Below are positions 15,884 to 23,777 of a stretch of 64,000 nucleotides of DNA, piece by piece. Where the stretch lies: assembly GCA_910584745.1 (NCBI GenBank), contig CAJUDG010000010.1, forward strand, positions 1 to 64,000, read 5' to 3'. Numbering within the stretch: position 1 is the stretch's first letter; the number at the start of each line of letters is the position of its first letter. A model generated the notes under the pieces. It worked only from the letters and a program-made list of their open reading frames with translations. It was not told the DNA's origin and ran no database searches. Source of the DNA: an uncultured Eubacteriales bacterium. Its GTDB lineage: Bacteria; Bacillota; Clostridia; Oscillospirales; Acutalibacteraceae. The position numbers and the translations under genes were made by a program.

Positions 15884-17169
15884 GCGGGGCGGGAGCCTCT
15901 GAACCCTCTCAGCAGGCGGTAGAACACAAGGCATACCGCGACCCCCGAGAGTCCCAGCACGAAGAACAGCAGCGCCGCCCCGCTGCCCTTGCCGGAGCCG
16001 AATATGGAGACAAGAAGCCCGCCGCTTTGAGCGGCCATAAGGGGCTCGAACACCCGGTCAACCAAGAGGCCCCCCAAGAGGTAGCCCAGAGGGATGGTAA
16101 AGAATTGCAGGGTGTTGCGGCAGGAGAACACCCTGCCCTGCATTTCGGCGGGGATGCGGGTGCGGAATATCACGTCCATATTGGCGTTCATCAGCGGTAT
16201 GAGGAGCCAGCCCAGCACCGCGCCAAGGCACCAGACAGCTGGTACGCGGCCAAAGGCCAGCATGAAGTTTTCCGTGCTCATGGACAGGAACAGACACAGG
16301 CATATGGTGCGCACCCGGTCCTTTGGGGCGGGCAGCAGAGACGCCGCCGCGCTGCCTATCAGTGACGCGGCCCCGACTGTGGCGTTCAACAGCCCGAACA
16401 CGGTCTCGCCGCCGTTCTCCCGGCTGAGCAGCAACGCGGGCAGGGCCGCGCTGTAGGCCGAGGCCACAAGGTTTATGCAGGCCAGGAAGAAGATAAGGCA
16501 AAGTATCAGCGGGTCGCCCCGCAGCCATCTGAGCCCGGCCCTGGAGGCCTCCAGCAGGGTCTCTTTGGGCTTCTCCTCTCTGGGGGCCTTTGGTATGCGG
16601 ATAAAGAACAGCAGCGTCAGGAAGGCCAGGGAGAAGGTGGCAAGGTCCACGGCTATCACCAGATCCATGCCGGAGAAGGCGAACAGCGCCGAGGCCAGCA
16701 CAGGGTGCAGGATTGTGTTGAGGGAGCCTGAAAGGGACCGAAGCCCGCTGGTCCTCTGGTAGTGCTCTTTGGGCACCAGCAGCGTTGCCGCAACTTCGCT
16801 GGCGGGCTGCTGCACAGTGTTCATCAGGCCGTTGACGGCGTTCAGGAGGTACATATGCCAGGGCGCGAGCTGCCCGGTCTTCAGCAGGGCCAGCACGCCG
16901 ACGGTGCTGATGGCCGCCAGCAGGTCGCATATGAGCATGGTGCGCTTCTTGTCCCAGCGGTCGCTGAGTGCCCCGGCGAAGATGCTCATGAGCACATAGG
17001 GCGCGTATGAGCACACGGACAGCAGGGCGGTCTCCAGGGCGGAGCCGCTCTCCTTATAGAGCCACAGCACCAGGGCGTAGCCGGTCATGGCGCTGCCGAG
17101 GGCGGAGAGGGACTGGGTGCTCCACAGCAGCAGATAGGGACGCAGTGATTTTATATTAAGTTTATTCAT
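15880..17169 (-). CDS. MFS efflux transporter (MefA-like drug exporter family)
   Basis: A 429-residue, 12-helix major facilitator. Family features are SLSALGSAMTGYALVLWLYK in helix 1, GALSDRWDKKRTMLICDL (the conserved loop 2-3 motif), and NAVNGLMNTVQQPASEVA in helix 4. It resembles macrolide-efflux (MefA/Mef-like) and permease groups of Firmicutes. The ATG at 17169 (MNKLNIKSLRPYLLLW) follows an AAAGGAGC site; the frame is open 12 codons upstream. The 5' leader encodes a 16-residue peptide inside a set of alternative hairpins, suggesting antibiotic-triggered attenuation. The substrate itself is inferred only from family and leader. Confidence 0.8.
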   Translation of the reverse strand: MNKLNIKSLRPYLLLWSTQSLSALGSAMTGYALVLWLYKESGSALETALLSVCSYAPYVLMSIFAGALSDRWDKKRTMLICDLLAAISTVGVLALLKTGQLAPWHMYLLNAVNGLMNTVQQPASEVAATLLVPKEHYQRTSGLRSLSGSLNTILHPVLASALFAFSGMDLVIAVDLATFSLAFLTLLFFIRIPKAPREEKPKETLLEASRAGLRWLRGDPLILCLIFFLACINLVASAYSAALPALLLSRENGGETVFGLLNATVGAASLIGSAAASLLPAPKDRVRTICLCLFLSMSTENFMLAFGRVPAVWCLGAVLGWLLIPLMNANMDVIFRTRIPAEMQGRVFSCRNTLQFFTIPLGYLLGGLLVDRVFEPLMAAQSGGLLVSIFGSGKGSGAALLFFVLGLSGVAVCLVFYRLLRGFRGSRPA

Positions 17170-17218
17170 TTTGACTTTGCTCCTTTGAAGTTTAGTGGGT
17201 CTCAAATTTGCAAAGTCT

Positions 17219-17332
17219 GAGGACTATATTGCTTTTACGCTCCAAGAAGTACCGGGCGCGCCGCTCTGGGCGCTGCCGGCGTCCTCAAACCTTGCTTGGA
17301 GCTCCGCCAATGCATAACTCTGTATAAGTCCT
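17219..17332 (-). promoter_or_regulatory. Structured leader (candidate translational or transcriptional attenuator) of the MFS gene
   Basis: On the minus strand, an outer stem pairs TGAGGACTTATA with TATAGTCCTCA, and an inner stem pairs GCTCCAAG with CTTGGAGC; a third GC-rich hairpin (GCCGGCAGCGCC / GGCGCG region) lies inside. The left arms of both long stems fall within the leader-peptide reading frame, so a ribosome stalled there would block them. This is the layout of erm/mef/cat-type attenuators. Confidence 0.6.
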
Positions 17333-17335
17333 CAT
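17285..17335 (-). CDS. 16-residue leader peptide of the MFS transporter
   Basis: A short frame encoding MRTYTELCIGGAPSKV and a TGA stop, too short to be found by ordinary gene callers. It has its own ribosome site (GAGGTGA, 8 bases before the ATG). It lies between the EutH gene and the MFS gene, with its codons forming the left arms of the leader stems. The inferred role is to sense ribosome stalling by a ribosome-targeting drug or amino-acid shortage, freeing expression of the transporter. The peptide does not match a leader that I recognise. Confidence 0.55.
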   Translation of the reverse strand: MRTYTELCIGGAPSKV

Positions 17336-17375
17336 ATAGCTGTCACCTCGCTTTATATAATAAATAAGCAGCCCG

Positions 17376-18443
17376 TTACGCGGCTCTTTTCTGCACGCAA
17401 AGGGCAAGCAGCACCGCCGCTACGGCCCCGGTGAGCTTTCCGGCGATCATCGCGCCCAAAAGCTCCGGCTCGGTGCTCAGGACAAAGCCCATATGGGCGG
17501 CGAGGACGCTGGTGCCGCTGACCAGGAACGCGCCCGCCACCACCTTGCCGCGGCCGTCCATGTCCTTGTACATGGACAAAGTGGGCAGGGGGCTTACAAG
17601 CCCCACGAGCATCCCCGTAAGGGACTGGGGCCTCATGCCGAGTTTTTCCCCAAGCCAGGCGAAGGGCCGCACCAGGAACCTCCGCAGAAGCTCGGCCATT
17701 GGCAGGCTGCCCAGGAGCACCACGCCTATAGATGCCACCACGGCCATGGCCTCGCTGATGGGTGCCATGCCGGGGATGATGCCGAAGCCAGTCATGCTCT
17801 CCACGGCTGCCAGCACCAGTCCGATGGTGACTATCCAGCGGATGGCCTCAGCCAGGATGCAGAAGCCCTTTACCATCTTCCCGGGGGCCAGCTGCAAGCC
17901 CACGAGCAGCAGCAGGGCCAGGGAGAAGACGGGTATGTTCTGGTGGAGTATCACAAGCAGCGGAAGACCGGCGGCAAGCCCTCCTGCCACAAGCCCCACG
18001 GGCATTGCCGCAAGGCCCAGCATGACCCCCCGGGCGAAGAAGCCCCGGTCGTTCTTGGGTATCATGCCCATACCCACGGGGATGGTGAACACGATGGTGC
18101 AGCCGAATATGGCCGCCACCACCACGCCGGCATAGCTGCCTATCTGCGGGTCGGCGGCAAGCTCCTTTGAGAGCTGATAGCCGCCCATATCCATACAGAG
18201 CAGCCCGCCGAACATGGCCGGGTCCACGCCGATAAGCTTATAGAGGGGCACTATGGCCCTGCCCAGCCACTGGGCCAGCACCGGGGCAAGACAGATCATC
18301 CCGGCCATACTAAGGCCCATGGAGCCCAGCAGCATGAAGCCGGTCTCGAACTTGTCACCGAAGCCCCATCGGTTGCCCCGCAGCCGGTCCACGCCGCCAA
18401 GTACGGCTCCGGCGGCCATTACGATCATAAGAACCTCATTCAT
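17376..18443 (-). CDS. EutH-family ethanolamine permease, orphan
   Basis: A 355-residue, roughly 10-helix membrane protein matching EutH through most of its length: GGVDRLRGNRWGFGDKFETGF at the start, LAPVLAQWLGRAIVPLYKLIG, DPAMFGGLLCMDMGGYQL and FTIPVGMGMI. EutH allows ethanolamine uptake at low concentration. None of the eut enzymes or microcompartment genes is in the window, so this copy is an orphan and may serve another small amine. It follows the proline-peptidase gene by 20 bp on the same strand and is probably cotranscribed with it. Confidence 0.85.
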   Translation of the reverse strand: MNEVLMIVMAAGAVLGGVDRLRGNRWGFGDKFETGFMLLGSMGLSMAGMICLAPVLAQWLGRAIVPLYKLIGVDPAMFGGLLCMDMGGYQLSKELAADPQIGSYAGVVVAAIFGCTIVFTIPVGMGMIPKNDRGFFARGVMLGLAAMPVGLVAGGLAAGLPLLVILHQNIPVFSLALLLLVGLQLAPGKMVKGFCILAEAIRWIVTIGLVLAAVESMTGFGIIPGMAPISEAMAVVASIGVVLLGSLPMAELLRRFLVRPFAWLGEKLGMRPQSLTGMLVGLVSPLPTLSMYKDMDGRGKVVAGAFLVSGTSVLAAHMGFVLSTEPELLGAMIAGKLTGAVAAVLLALCVQKRAA

Positions 18444-18463
18444 CCCTCAACATCCCCGCCGGC

Positions 18464-19723
18464 TCAGAAGGCCGTGAAATCCTTTTTCATCATGTCCTCG
18501 ATGGCTTCGATGGTCCTGGGGGTCATAGCCGACAGGTTCTCGCAGCCTGTCTCGGTGACAAGGCAGTTGTCCTCAAGACGGAAGCCTATGCCGAACTCAT
18601 CGTGGTATATGCCGATATCCACGCAGAAGACCATGTTCGGCGCTATCACCTCGGGCATGTCCACCACGTCGTGCACGTCATAACCCACGTGGTGGGCCCC
18701 GCCGTGCCACATGTATTTGCCGATGTTCTTCACATCGTCCAGAAGCCCGGCGTCCTTCATAAGCTCTGCGCAGTAGCGGTGGGACTCGCCGTCCACGTCG
18801 GCCATCTTCATGCCGGGCTTTATTATGCTGAACATGTGGTTTGAGGTGTCAAGAGCCATATTGTAGAGCAGCTTCTGGCGCTCGTTAAACCTGCCGTTGC
18901 AGGGCCAGCCCCTTGATACGTCGGTCATCATATGGTCGTGCCATGCGCCTACGTCATTGAGGACCATGTCGCCGTCCAGGGCTTGGCCCTTATAGGTGTA
19001 GTAGTGTATACAGAAGTTGTTTTTGCCCGCGGATATTATGGAGGGGAACCCGGGGCCCTGGGGGCCGTACTGGCCAAGGGCATAGTCGAATACGGCTTTG
19101 TACTGGTATTCGTACATGCCGGGCTTCGATGCCTTCATCATAGAGGTTATCCCGGCGCAGGTTATCTCCTCAGCCCTTCTCATGGCTTCCAGCTCGCAGG
19201 GCTGTTTGATTGTGCGCAGGCGGCGTATGAGGATATTGGCGTTCTCCACATTCACGAAGGGGTAGTCCCTTGAGATGCGCCCCAAGAGCTTATGGGCGGG
19301 CTCATCCCGGTCAGATGGGGAGACCCTGAAGAGGTCCAGATATACGCGCTCATACCTGCCGCAGGTGCAGAGCCTGTGCAGGTCTGCCTCAAAGGCGCTT
19401 ACAAAGGATATATCGTCTATGCCGGAGATATCGGCGGCCTCCTGGGGCTTGATGCGCTCGCCGGTCCAGCGCTCGGCCATCAGGTCAGGGGGGAGTATGT
19501 AGGCCTTTTCCGTCACCGCGCCGCCCTGGTCCTTGCAGGCGATAAAGGCCAGCTCCTGCTGGTCGAGGCCCGTGAGGTAGAGGAAATTTCGGTTGGTATA
19601 GAAGGGGTAGAACTCGTCGTTGGTCTTGCGCACCGGTGAGCCGGAGAACAGCACAAGTATTGAGCCGTCCTTCATTCCGGCATAGAGCCGCTCCCGGTTG
19701 CCGCGGTAATACTCTTTTGTCAT
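18464..19723 (-). CDS. M24-family aminopeptidase P (Xaa-Pro aminopeptidase)
   Basis: A 419-residue metallopeptidase removing N-terminal residues before proline. The N-terminal creatinase/AMP_N domain (RLYAGMKDGSILVLFSGSP) is followed by the pita-bread domain from about residue 175. Dimetal ligands are visible: NDVGAWHDHMMTDVSRGWP (two Asp), MWHGGAHHVGYDVHD (His), and late Glu residues in GFRLEDNCLV. The ATG at 19723 (MTKEYYRGN) was chosen because GGGAGG lies 8 bases upstream; the frame runs five codons further. Cytoplasmic, no signal peptide. It lies 14 bp downstream of the GH5 gene in the same orientation. Confidence 0.9.
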   Translation of the reverse strand: MTKEYYRGNRERLYAGMKDGSILVLFSGSPVRKTNDEFYPFYTNRNFLYLTGLDQQELAFIACKDQGGAVTEKAYILPPDLMAERWTGERIKPQEAADISGIDDISFVSAFEADLHRLCTCGRYERVYLDLFRVSPSDRDEPAHKLLGRISRDYPFVNVENANILIRRLRTIKQPCELEAMRRAEEITCAGITSMMKASKPGMYEYQYKAVFDYALGQYGPQGPGFPSIISAGKNNFCIHYYTYKGQALDGDMVLNDVGAWHDHMMTDVSRGWPCNGRFNERQKLLYNMALDTSNHMFSIIKPGMKMADVDGESHRYCAELMKDAGLLDDVKNIGKYMWHGGAHHVGYDVHDVVDMPEVIAPNMVFCVDIGIYHDEFGIGFRLEDNCLVTETGCENLSAMTPRTIEAIEDMMKKDFTAF

Positions 19724-19737
19724 TATATAGCCTCCCA

Positions 19738-21300
19738 TTAAAAATTATCAAACACAAATCTGCCCGATTCGCTCAGGTCATTCTTAGTCCAGGGCTTATT
19801 GGGGCTGGTCCCGGGCTTTAGGGCCGCGGAGGTCTCGCTTTTGTCGCAGAGGGACCAGTTGGCCCAGCTTATGTCATTTTTATCAAGGAAATCCAGCCAC
19901 TTTTTTGACTCATCCAGGAACACCCCTCCGCTGCCGTCGGCGGAGCTGGTGCCCCACTCGCTGACGAACAGGGGGAGCCCAGCCTTCAGTGCGTCGCCGG
20001 CCCGGTCCCGGAGCCACTGACCGTGGGTCCCGGCGTAGAAGTGAAGGGTATACATGAGATTCTCCCCGGCCACTGGATCGGCCGCCGCCAGGTGTATGTC
20101 CTGGCTCCAGGTGCTGCTGCCGATGAGTATAATACCCTTTTCAGACTGCTTGCGGATGGTCTTTACCAGCTCGGCGGCGTAGGGCTTGATATCCTTGCTC
20201 CAGGTCACACCGCCGTTGGGCTCGTTGCATATCTCATAGATGACGGCGGGCTCGTCCTTATAGCGCTTTGCTATCTCGGTAAAGAAGGCCTTGGACTCAT
20301 TAAGGTGGTCCATGGGGTTGCCGTCGGAGAGGATGTGCCAGTCGATGATAACGTACATATCCTGCTTTATGGCCGCGTCTATGGCGGCAACAGCCTGTTT
20401 CTTTATCTGCTCCGGCTGGCTGAGATAGCCGTTTTCGCCGGTGTACATGGCCACCCTAAAGAGGTTCGCGCCATATTTTGAGGTGTTCTTGATGGACTGC
20501 TCGTTGGTGAACTGCCCATACCACTGGAGACCGTGGCTGCTCATGCCGTGCAGGGCCACAGGCTTTCCGTCCTCGTTGCAGAGCTGGGTGCCCTTCACCT
20601 GTAACCAGCCGTTTTCGCTGACTCCGCCGGAGATGGTCTCCACCTTATCGGGCACATCGGGAGCTGGGGTGGCAGGCGGGCCCTCTGTCTGGGCCAGGGC
20701 GCGCATGACGATGGCGCAGGCCTCGGCGCGGCTCATGCCGGACTTTGGGTTAAAGCGGCCGCTGCCGTCCCCGGCCAGTATGCCGCAGGAATAGGCGGCA
20801 AGCACGCTCTCGTAATAGCGGCCGTCAAGGTCCTTGAAGTCGGCTATTTTGGCGGACTCCGTGTTATAGTCGCCGCGCTTGTCGGGGAGGAGTGCCCGCA
20901 TAAGTATCTTTGCGGCCAGCTGCCTTGCTATGGGCTTGTTGAACTTCTCGCCGGTGGGGGGTATCTCGTCCCAATCGTACCAGTCGCTTGAAAGGCCCTC
21001 TGACATAAAGGGCGCGGCCCAGTGTCCGGAAGCGGCGGGACCGCCGGTGAAGCCCGCACATCGCGCCACGATGGAGACAAACTCCGCGGCGGTGATCGTA
21101 TTCATTGGACGGAAGGTGCCGTCGCCGCAGCCGCTGATAAGGCCCTTGCCGGCAAGGGCCGTCACGTCGGCAGCATACCAGCTTCCGGGCTTTACGTCGG
21201 TGAACCGGGCGGGTTCAGCGGCCCAGGCGGGCGTAATGGTCAATACTGTCAGCGTTAGCGAGATCAGGGCGGCAATCGCCTTAGTCTTCAGATCGGTCAT
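19738..21300 (-). CDS. Surface-anchored GH5 endo-glycanase (cellulase/mannanase) with N-terminal SLH domains
   Basis: A 520-residue secreted enzyme. Signal peptide (AALISLTLTVLTITPAWAA, residues about 8-26), then three S-layer-homology-type repeats to about residue 200 (FTDVKPGSWYAADVTALAGKG; YYESVLAAYSCGILAGDGSG with FNPKSGMSRAEAC), a Pro/Thr linker, and a GH5 catalytic domain. The acid/base Glu is in YEICNEPNGG and the nucleophile Glu in FVSEWGTS. SLH repeats usually hold the enzyme on the cell wall, placing it for hydrolysis of plant beta-glucan or mannan. The ATG at 21300 has AAAGGAGGAG before it. It may head an operon with the peptidase and EutH genes. Confidence 0.9.
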   Translation of the reverse strand: MTDLKTKAIAALISLTLTVLTITPAWAAEPARFTDVKPGSWYAADVTALAGKGLISGCGDGTFRPMNTITAAEFVSIVARCAGFTGGPAASGHWAAPFMSEGLSSDWYDWDEIPPTGEKFNKPIARQLAAKILMRALLPDKRGDYNTESAKIADFKDLDGRYYESVLAAYSCGILAGDGSGRFNPKSGMSRAEACAIVMRALAQTEGPPATPAPDVPDKVETISGGVSENGWLQVKGTQLCNEDGKPVALHGMSSHGLQWYGQFTNEQSIKNTSKYGANLFRVAMYTGENGYLSQPEQIKKQAVAAIDAAIKQDMYVIIDWHILSDGNPMDHLNESKAFFTEIAKRYKDEPAVIYEICNEPNGGVTWSKDIKPYAAELVKTIRKQSEKGIILIGSSTWSQDIHLAAADPVAGENLMYTLHFYAGTHGQWLRDRAGDALKAGLPLFVSEWGTSSADGSGGVFLDESKKWLDFLDKNDISWANWSLCDKSETSAALKPGTSPNKPWTKNDLSESGRFVFDNF

Positions 21301-21331
21301 GGGCGCTCCTCCTTTGATGGGCCTGCAACAT

Positions 21332-21360
21332 ATGATACCACTGCGGGACAACGTTGTCAA
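21332..21360 (-). promoter_or_regulatory. GH5 promoter with an overlapping palindromic operator
   Basis: On the minus strand TTGACA, 17 bp, TATCAT. The -35 box lies inside the perfect palindrome GACAACGTTGTC (21347-21358), whose central AACGTT with a middle CG is typical of LacI/GalR-family operators. A repressor bound here would block polymerase, so carbohydrate-dependent control is likely. Confidence 0.65.
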
Positions 21361-21390
21361 TTAAGGGGAGACGGTTTTTGCAGATTACAC

Positions 21391-21419
21391 TTGACTTTTC
21401 CCGTGCAGAGTGGTATGGT
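21391..21419 (+). promoter_or_regulatory. Promoter of the AbrB-acyltransferase operon, followed by imperfect direct repeats
   Basis: TTGACT, 17 bp, TATGGT. Two similar blocks, TATGGTTAGTTATAC (from 21414) and CATACTTAGCATAC (from about 21432), cover the -10 box and start point, spaced about two helical turns. They could be operators for the small AbrB-type protein itself. Confidence 0.55.
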
Positions 21420-21463
21420 TAGTTATACAAATCATACTTAGCATACAAAAGGGAGGAATATCT

Positions 21464-21676
21464 ATGGGCAGGCCCCAGGGCAAATACGCATGGACGGTGA
21501 CGGTGGGGGAGAAGGGGCAGATAGTGATACCCAAACAGGCCCGGGAGGTCTTCGGCATAAAGCCCGGTGATAACCTGATACTTCTGGGGGACGAGGAGCG
21601 GGGCCTTGCCATACCGCCAAAGAGTGAGATAACAAAATTCATCTCCGCCGTGTTCGAGACGGAGTCGGATAAGTGA
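21464..21676 (+). CDS. AbrB/MazE-type swapped-hairpin DNA-binding protein
   Basis: A 70-residue protein with the AbrB fold signature TVGEKGQIVIPKQAREVFGIKPGDNLILLGD, a two-fold barrel that binds DNA. No MazF-like toxin follows, so it is more likely a transition-state-type regulator than an antitoxin. The start at 21464 has GGGAGGAATATCT before it; 18 open codons upstream fall over the promoter repeats. The acyltransferase gene begins 10 bp after its stop, so the two are one operon. Direct repeats at its own promoter suggest autoregulation. Confidence 0.85.
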   Translation: MGRPQGKYAWTVTVGEKGQIVIPKQAREVFGIKPGDNLILLGDEERGLAIPPKSEITKFISAVFETESDK

Positions 21677-21686
21677 GGAGTATACT

Positions 21687-22748
21687 ATGAGAAAGGCTTA
21701 TATCGACAATATACGGTGGGCCACCGTGTGGCTGGTCCTTAGCTATCACGTCTGCTATATGTTCAACGGCGTGGGCATCCTGGGCGGCATACCAGGCGCG
21801 GAGAATATACCGGCCTTTGACACTGCCGCCGCTATGGTATACCCGTGGTTCATGGTGCTGCTGTTCCTGCTGGCGGGCATAAGCGCCAGATATTCCCTCG
21901 GTAAGCGCACAGGCGGGCAGTTTATAAGGGAGCGGGCGGTAAAGCTGCTGGTGCCGTCAACATTGGGACTGTTCATAATACACTGGATGACCGGATATCT
22001 GAACATAAAAATGGGCGGGGGACTTGAATACATCCCTGCGCCCTTGGTCTATCCGATCTCGGCCATAAGCGGCATAGGGCCCCTATGGTTCATTCAAACG
22101 CTGTTCCTGTTTTCGTGCGTACTGGTGCTTATAAAAAAGCTGGACAGGAGGGACAGGCTGTGGAAGCTTTGCGGGAAATGCGGGCTTACGATAATAATAC
22201 TGCTTGTCCTGCCGGTTTTTGGGGCGGCGCAGGTTTTGAATATGCCTGTGCTTACAATGTACCGCTTTGGGATATATTTTGTGGCTTTTCTGATAGGTTA
22301 CTTCGTGTTTTCCCACGACGGCGTGCAGGATAGGATAGAGCGCGCACGCGTGCCTATGCTGTGTGCTGCCGTGATATGCGCCGCGGTATACGCGGTCATC
22401 TATCATGGTACGGACTACACCTCTCCAAAGTGCTTGCAAAGTGTAGTGACAAATATGTACCTATGGTTCACGGTGCTGGCTATCCTTGGCTTTGCGAAAA
22501 GGTATATGGACAGGGAGACGGACTCTACCCGCTATATGTCAAGTTCCAGCTTCGGAGTGTATATCCTGCACTACCCTATACTGCTGGCAGCCTGTTATGC
22601 GCTGTGCACATACTTCAGGCTCCCGGCCATATGCAATTATCTGCTGGCGCTTGTGATAGAGGCAGTCCTGACGCCGCTGGCGTATGAGCTTATAAGGCGG
22701 ATACCGGTGGTACGCTGGCTGGTCCTTGGACTCAAGAAAGCATGCTAA
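21687..22748 (+). CDS. Acyltransferase-3 family membrane protein
   Basis: A 353-residue protein of about ten helices. The start MRKAYIDNIRWATVWLVLSYHVCYMF contains the family's catalytic His in the first helix (L.H), and later blocks such as SFGVYILHYPILLA are typical of OatA/NodX-like acyltransferase 3. Such enzymes add acetyl or succinyl groups to sugars, wall polymers or small molecules. Substrate unknown. Second gene of an operon with the AbrB-type regulator. Its end overlaps the end of the convergent MgtC gene by 4 bases. Confidence 0.85.
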   Translation: MRKAYIDNIRWATVWLVLSYHVCYMFNGVGILGGIPGAENIPAFDTAAAMVYPWFMVLLFLLAGISARYSLGKRTGGQFIRERAVKLLVPSTLGLFIIHWMTGYLNIKMGGGLEYIPAPLVYPISAISGIGPLWFIQTLFLFSCVLVLIKKLDRRDRLWKLCGKCGLTIIILLVLPVFGAAQVLNMPVLTMYRFGIYFVAFLIGYFVFSHDGVQDRIERARVPMLCAAVICAAVYAVIYHGTDYTSPKCLQSVVTNMYLWFTVLAILGFAKRYMDRETDSTRYMSSSSFGVYILHYPILLAACYALCTYFRLPAICNYLLALVIEAVLTPLAYELIRRIPVVRWLVLGLKKAC

Positions 22749-23419
22749 ATGTCTATGGAGGCTATCTCCGGATAGTTTGTCATGAGGGTCATGGTGTTCT
22801 CCGCGCTGAAGTCCTTGGGAAAGACCACGGAGAGGCTGACCTCTATGAAAGAGTTGTCATATATATTCATATGGGTGGAGACCACCTGTATGTTCATTTT
22901 GGTAAGGGTGCTGATTATCCGCTCGCGGGCGTCATCGCCCTTTCTCATATGCAGAAGTATCTTTCCCGCGTTGCTGCCGTTGAAGATGCGCAGGTTGCGG
23001 TGGAACAGGAACTGCAGGGCCAGGAGCATAACCGTGCTGCCTATGCCGATCACCCACATTCCCGCCCCAATGGCCATACCTATGCCGAGGGTGGCCCAGG
23101 TGCCCGCGGAGGTGGTAATGCCGCTTATGCTGTTCTTATGGTTGAGGATTATGCCCGCGCCAAGAAAGCCAATGCCCGAGACAACGCTTGCCGCCACGCG
23201 GGAGGCGTCAACGGATATGCCGTCCACGGTGATAACGTCAAAAAAGCCGTATTTTGAAACAACCACCATCAGAGAGGCGGCCATGGCGATGATAGTGTGG
23301 GTGCGTATGCCGGCCAGCTTCATCCTGGCCTCACGCTCGTAGCCAATTACAAGCCCGCAGAGGGCCGCGACCAGTACCCGCAGAAGATAGTCCGACTGGG
23401 TGAACGCGAATTCTTTCAT
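22745..23419 (-). CDS. MgtC/SapB-family membrane protein
   Basis: A 224-residue protein: four or five helices in the first 145 residues with the MgtC signatures GLVIGYERE, GIRTHTIIAMAASLM, SGIGFLGAGIIL and TTSAGTWATLGIGMAIGAG, then a cytoplasmic ACT-like domain of about 75 residues. MgtC proteins help cells under low magnesium or acid stress and influence the F-type ATPase; they are not themselves proven Mg transporters. It has its own promoter. The Mg transporter gene mgtE is 8 kb away with no obvious link. Confidence 0.9.
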   Translation of the reverse strand: MKEFAFTQSDYLLRVLVAALCGLVIGYEREARMKLAGIRTHTIIAMAASLMVVVSKYGFFDVITVDGISVDASRVAASVVSGIGFLGAGIILNHKNSISGITTSAGTWATLGIGMAIGAGMWVIGIGSTVMLLALQFLFHRNLRIFNGSNAGKILLHMRKGDDARERIISTLTKMNIQVVSTHMNIYDNSFIEVSLSVVFPKDFSAENTMTLMTNYPEIASIDI

Positions 23420-23471
23420 CTGGGTTTTGCTCCTTTCCGGCAGAGTGCCGTGCCGTGGGATAGTAACTTAT

Positions 23472-23500
23472 ATTTTATCAATGCCGGAAATTTATTTCAA
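23472..23500 (-). promoter_or_regulatory. Promoter of the MgtC-family gene
   Basis: On the minus strand TTGAAA, 17 bp, TAAAAT, about 50 bp before the start codon, with a GC-rich hairpin (CGGCACTCTGCCG region) in the leader. Confidence 0.65.
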
Positions 23501-23661
23501 GTAACATATCCCGAAAGAAGGTATCATTTTGAGAATTTGGGTGTATCCCGCCGTGCAAAATATGCGTTTCCGGCGTAATAGCGGGATTTTTTGGGCTTTT
23601 TGCCGCTGGGCGGAAGGGAGCTGTAAAGTTTTTTTGATAGCTTTCGTGCAGATTTTGATAC

Positions 23662-23691
23662 TTGAAATTTTGTGCCAAAGCGGCTTACAAT
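23662..23691 (+). promoter_or_regulatory. Promoter of the sugar ABC importer operon
   Basis: TTGAAA, 18 bp, TACAAT, 86 bp before the lipoprotein start. The rest of the 358-bp intergenic region between this operon and the divergent MgtC gene shows no further gene. Confidence 0.65.
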
Positions 23692-23777
23692 AGGCCGTAG
23701 GAGGTCTTTTGCAGGATGCAGCCGCTCCAAAGCGGCAGAAGATGCTCCCATATAATATGTAAGGAGGAAAACAAACT

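Noticed and set aside
21464..21676. AbrB-type protein as a MazE antitoxin
   Set aside because: No MazF, PIN or other toxin gene is adjacent; the next gene is a polytopic acyltransferase.
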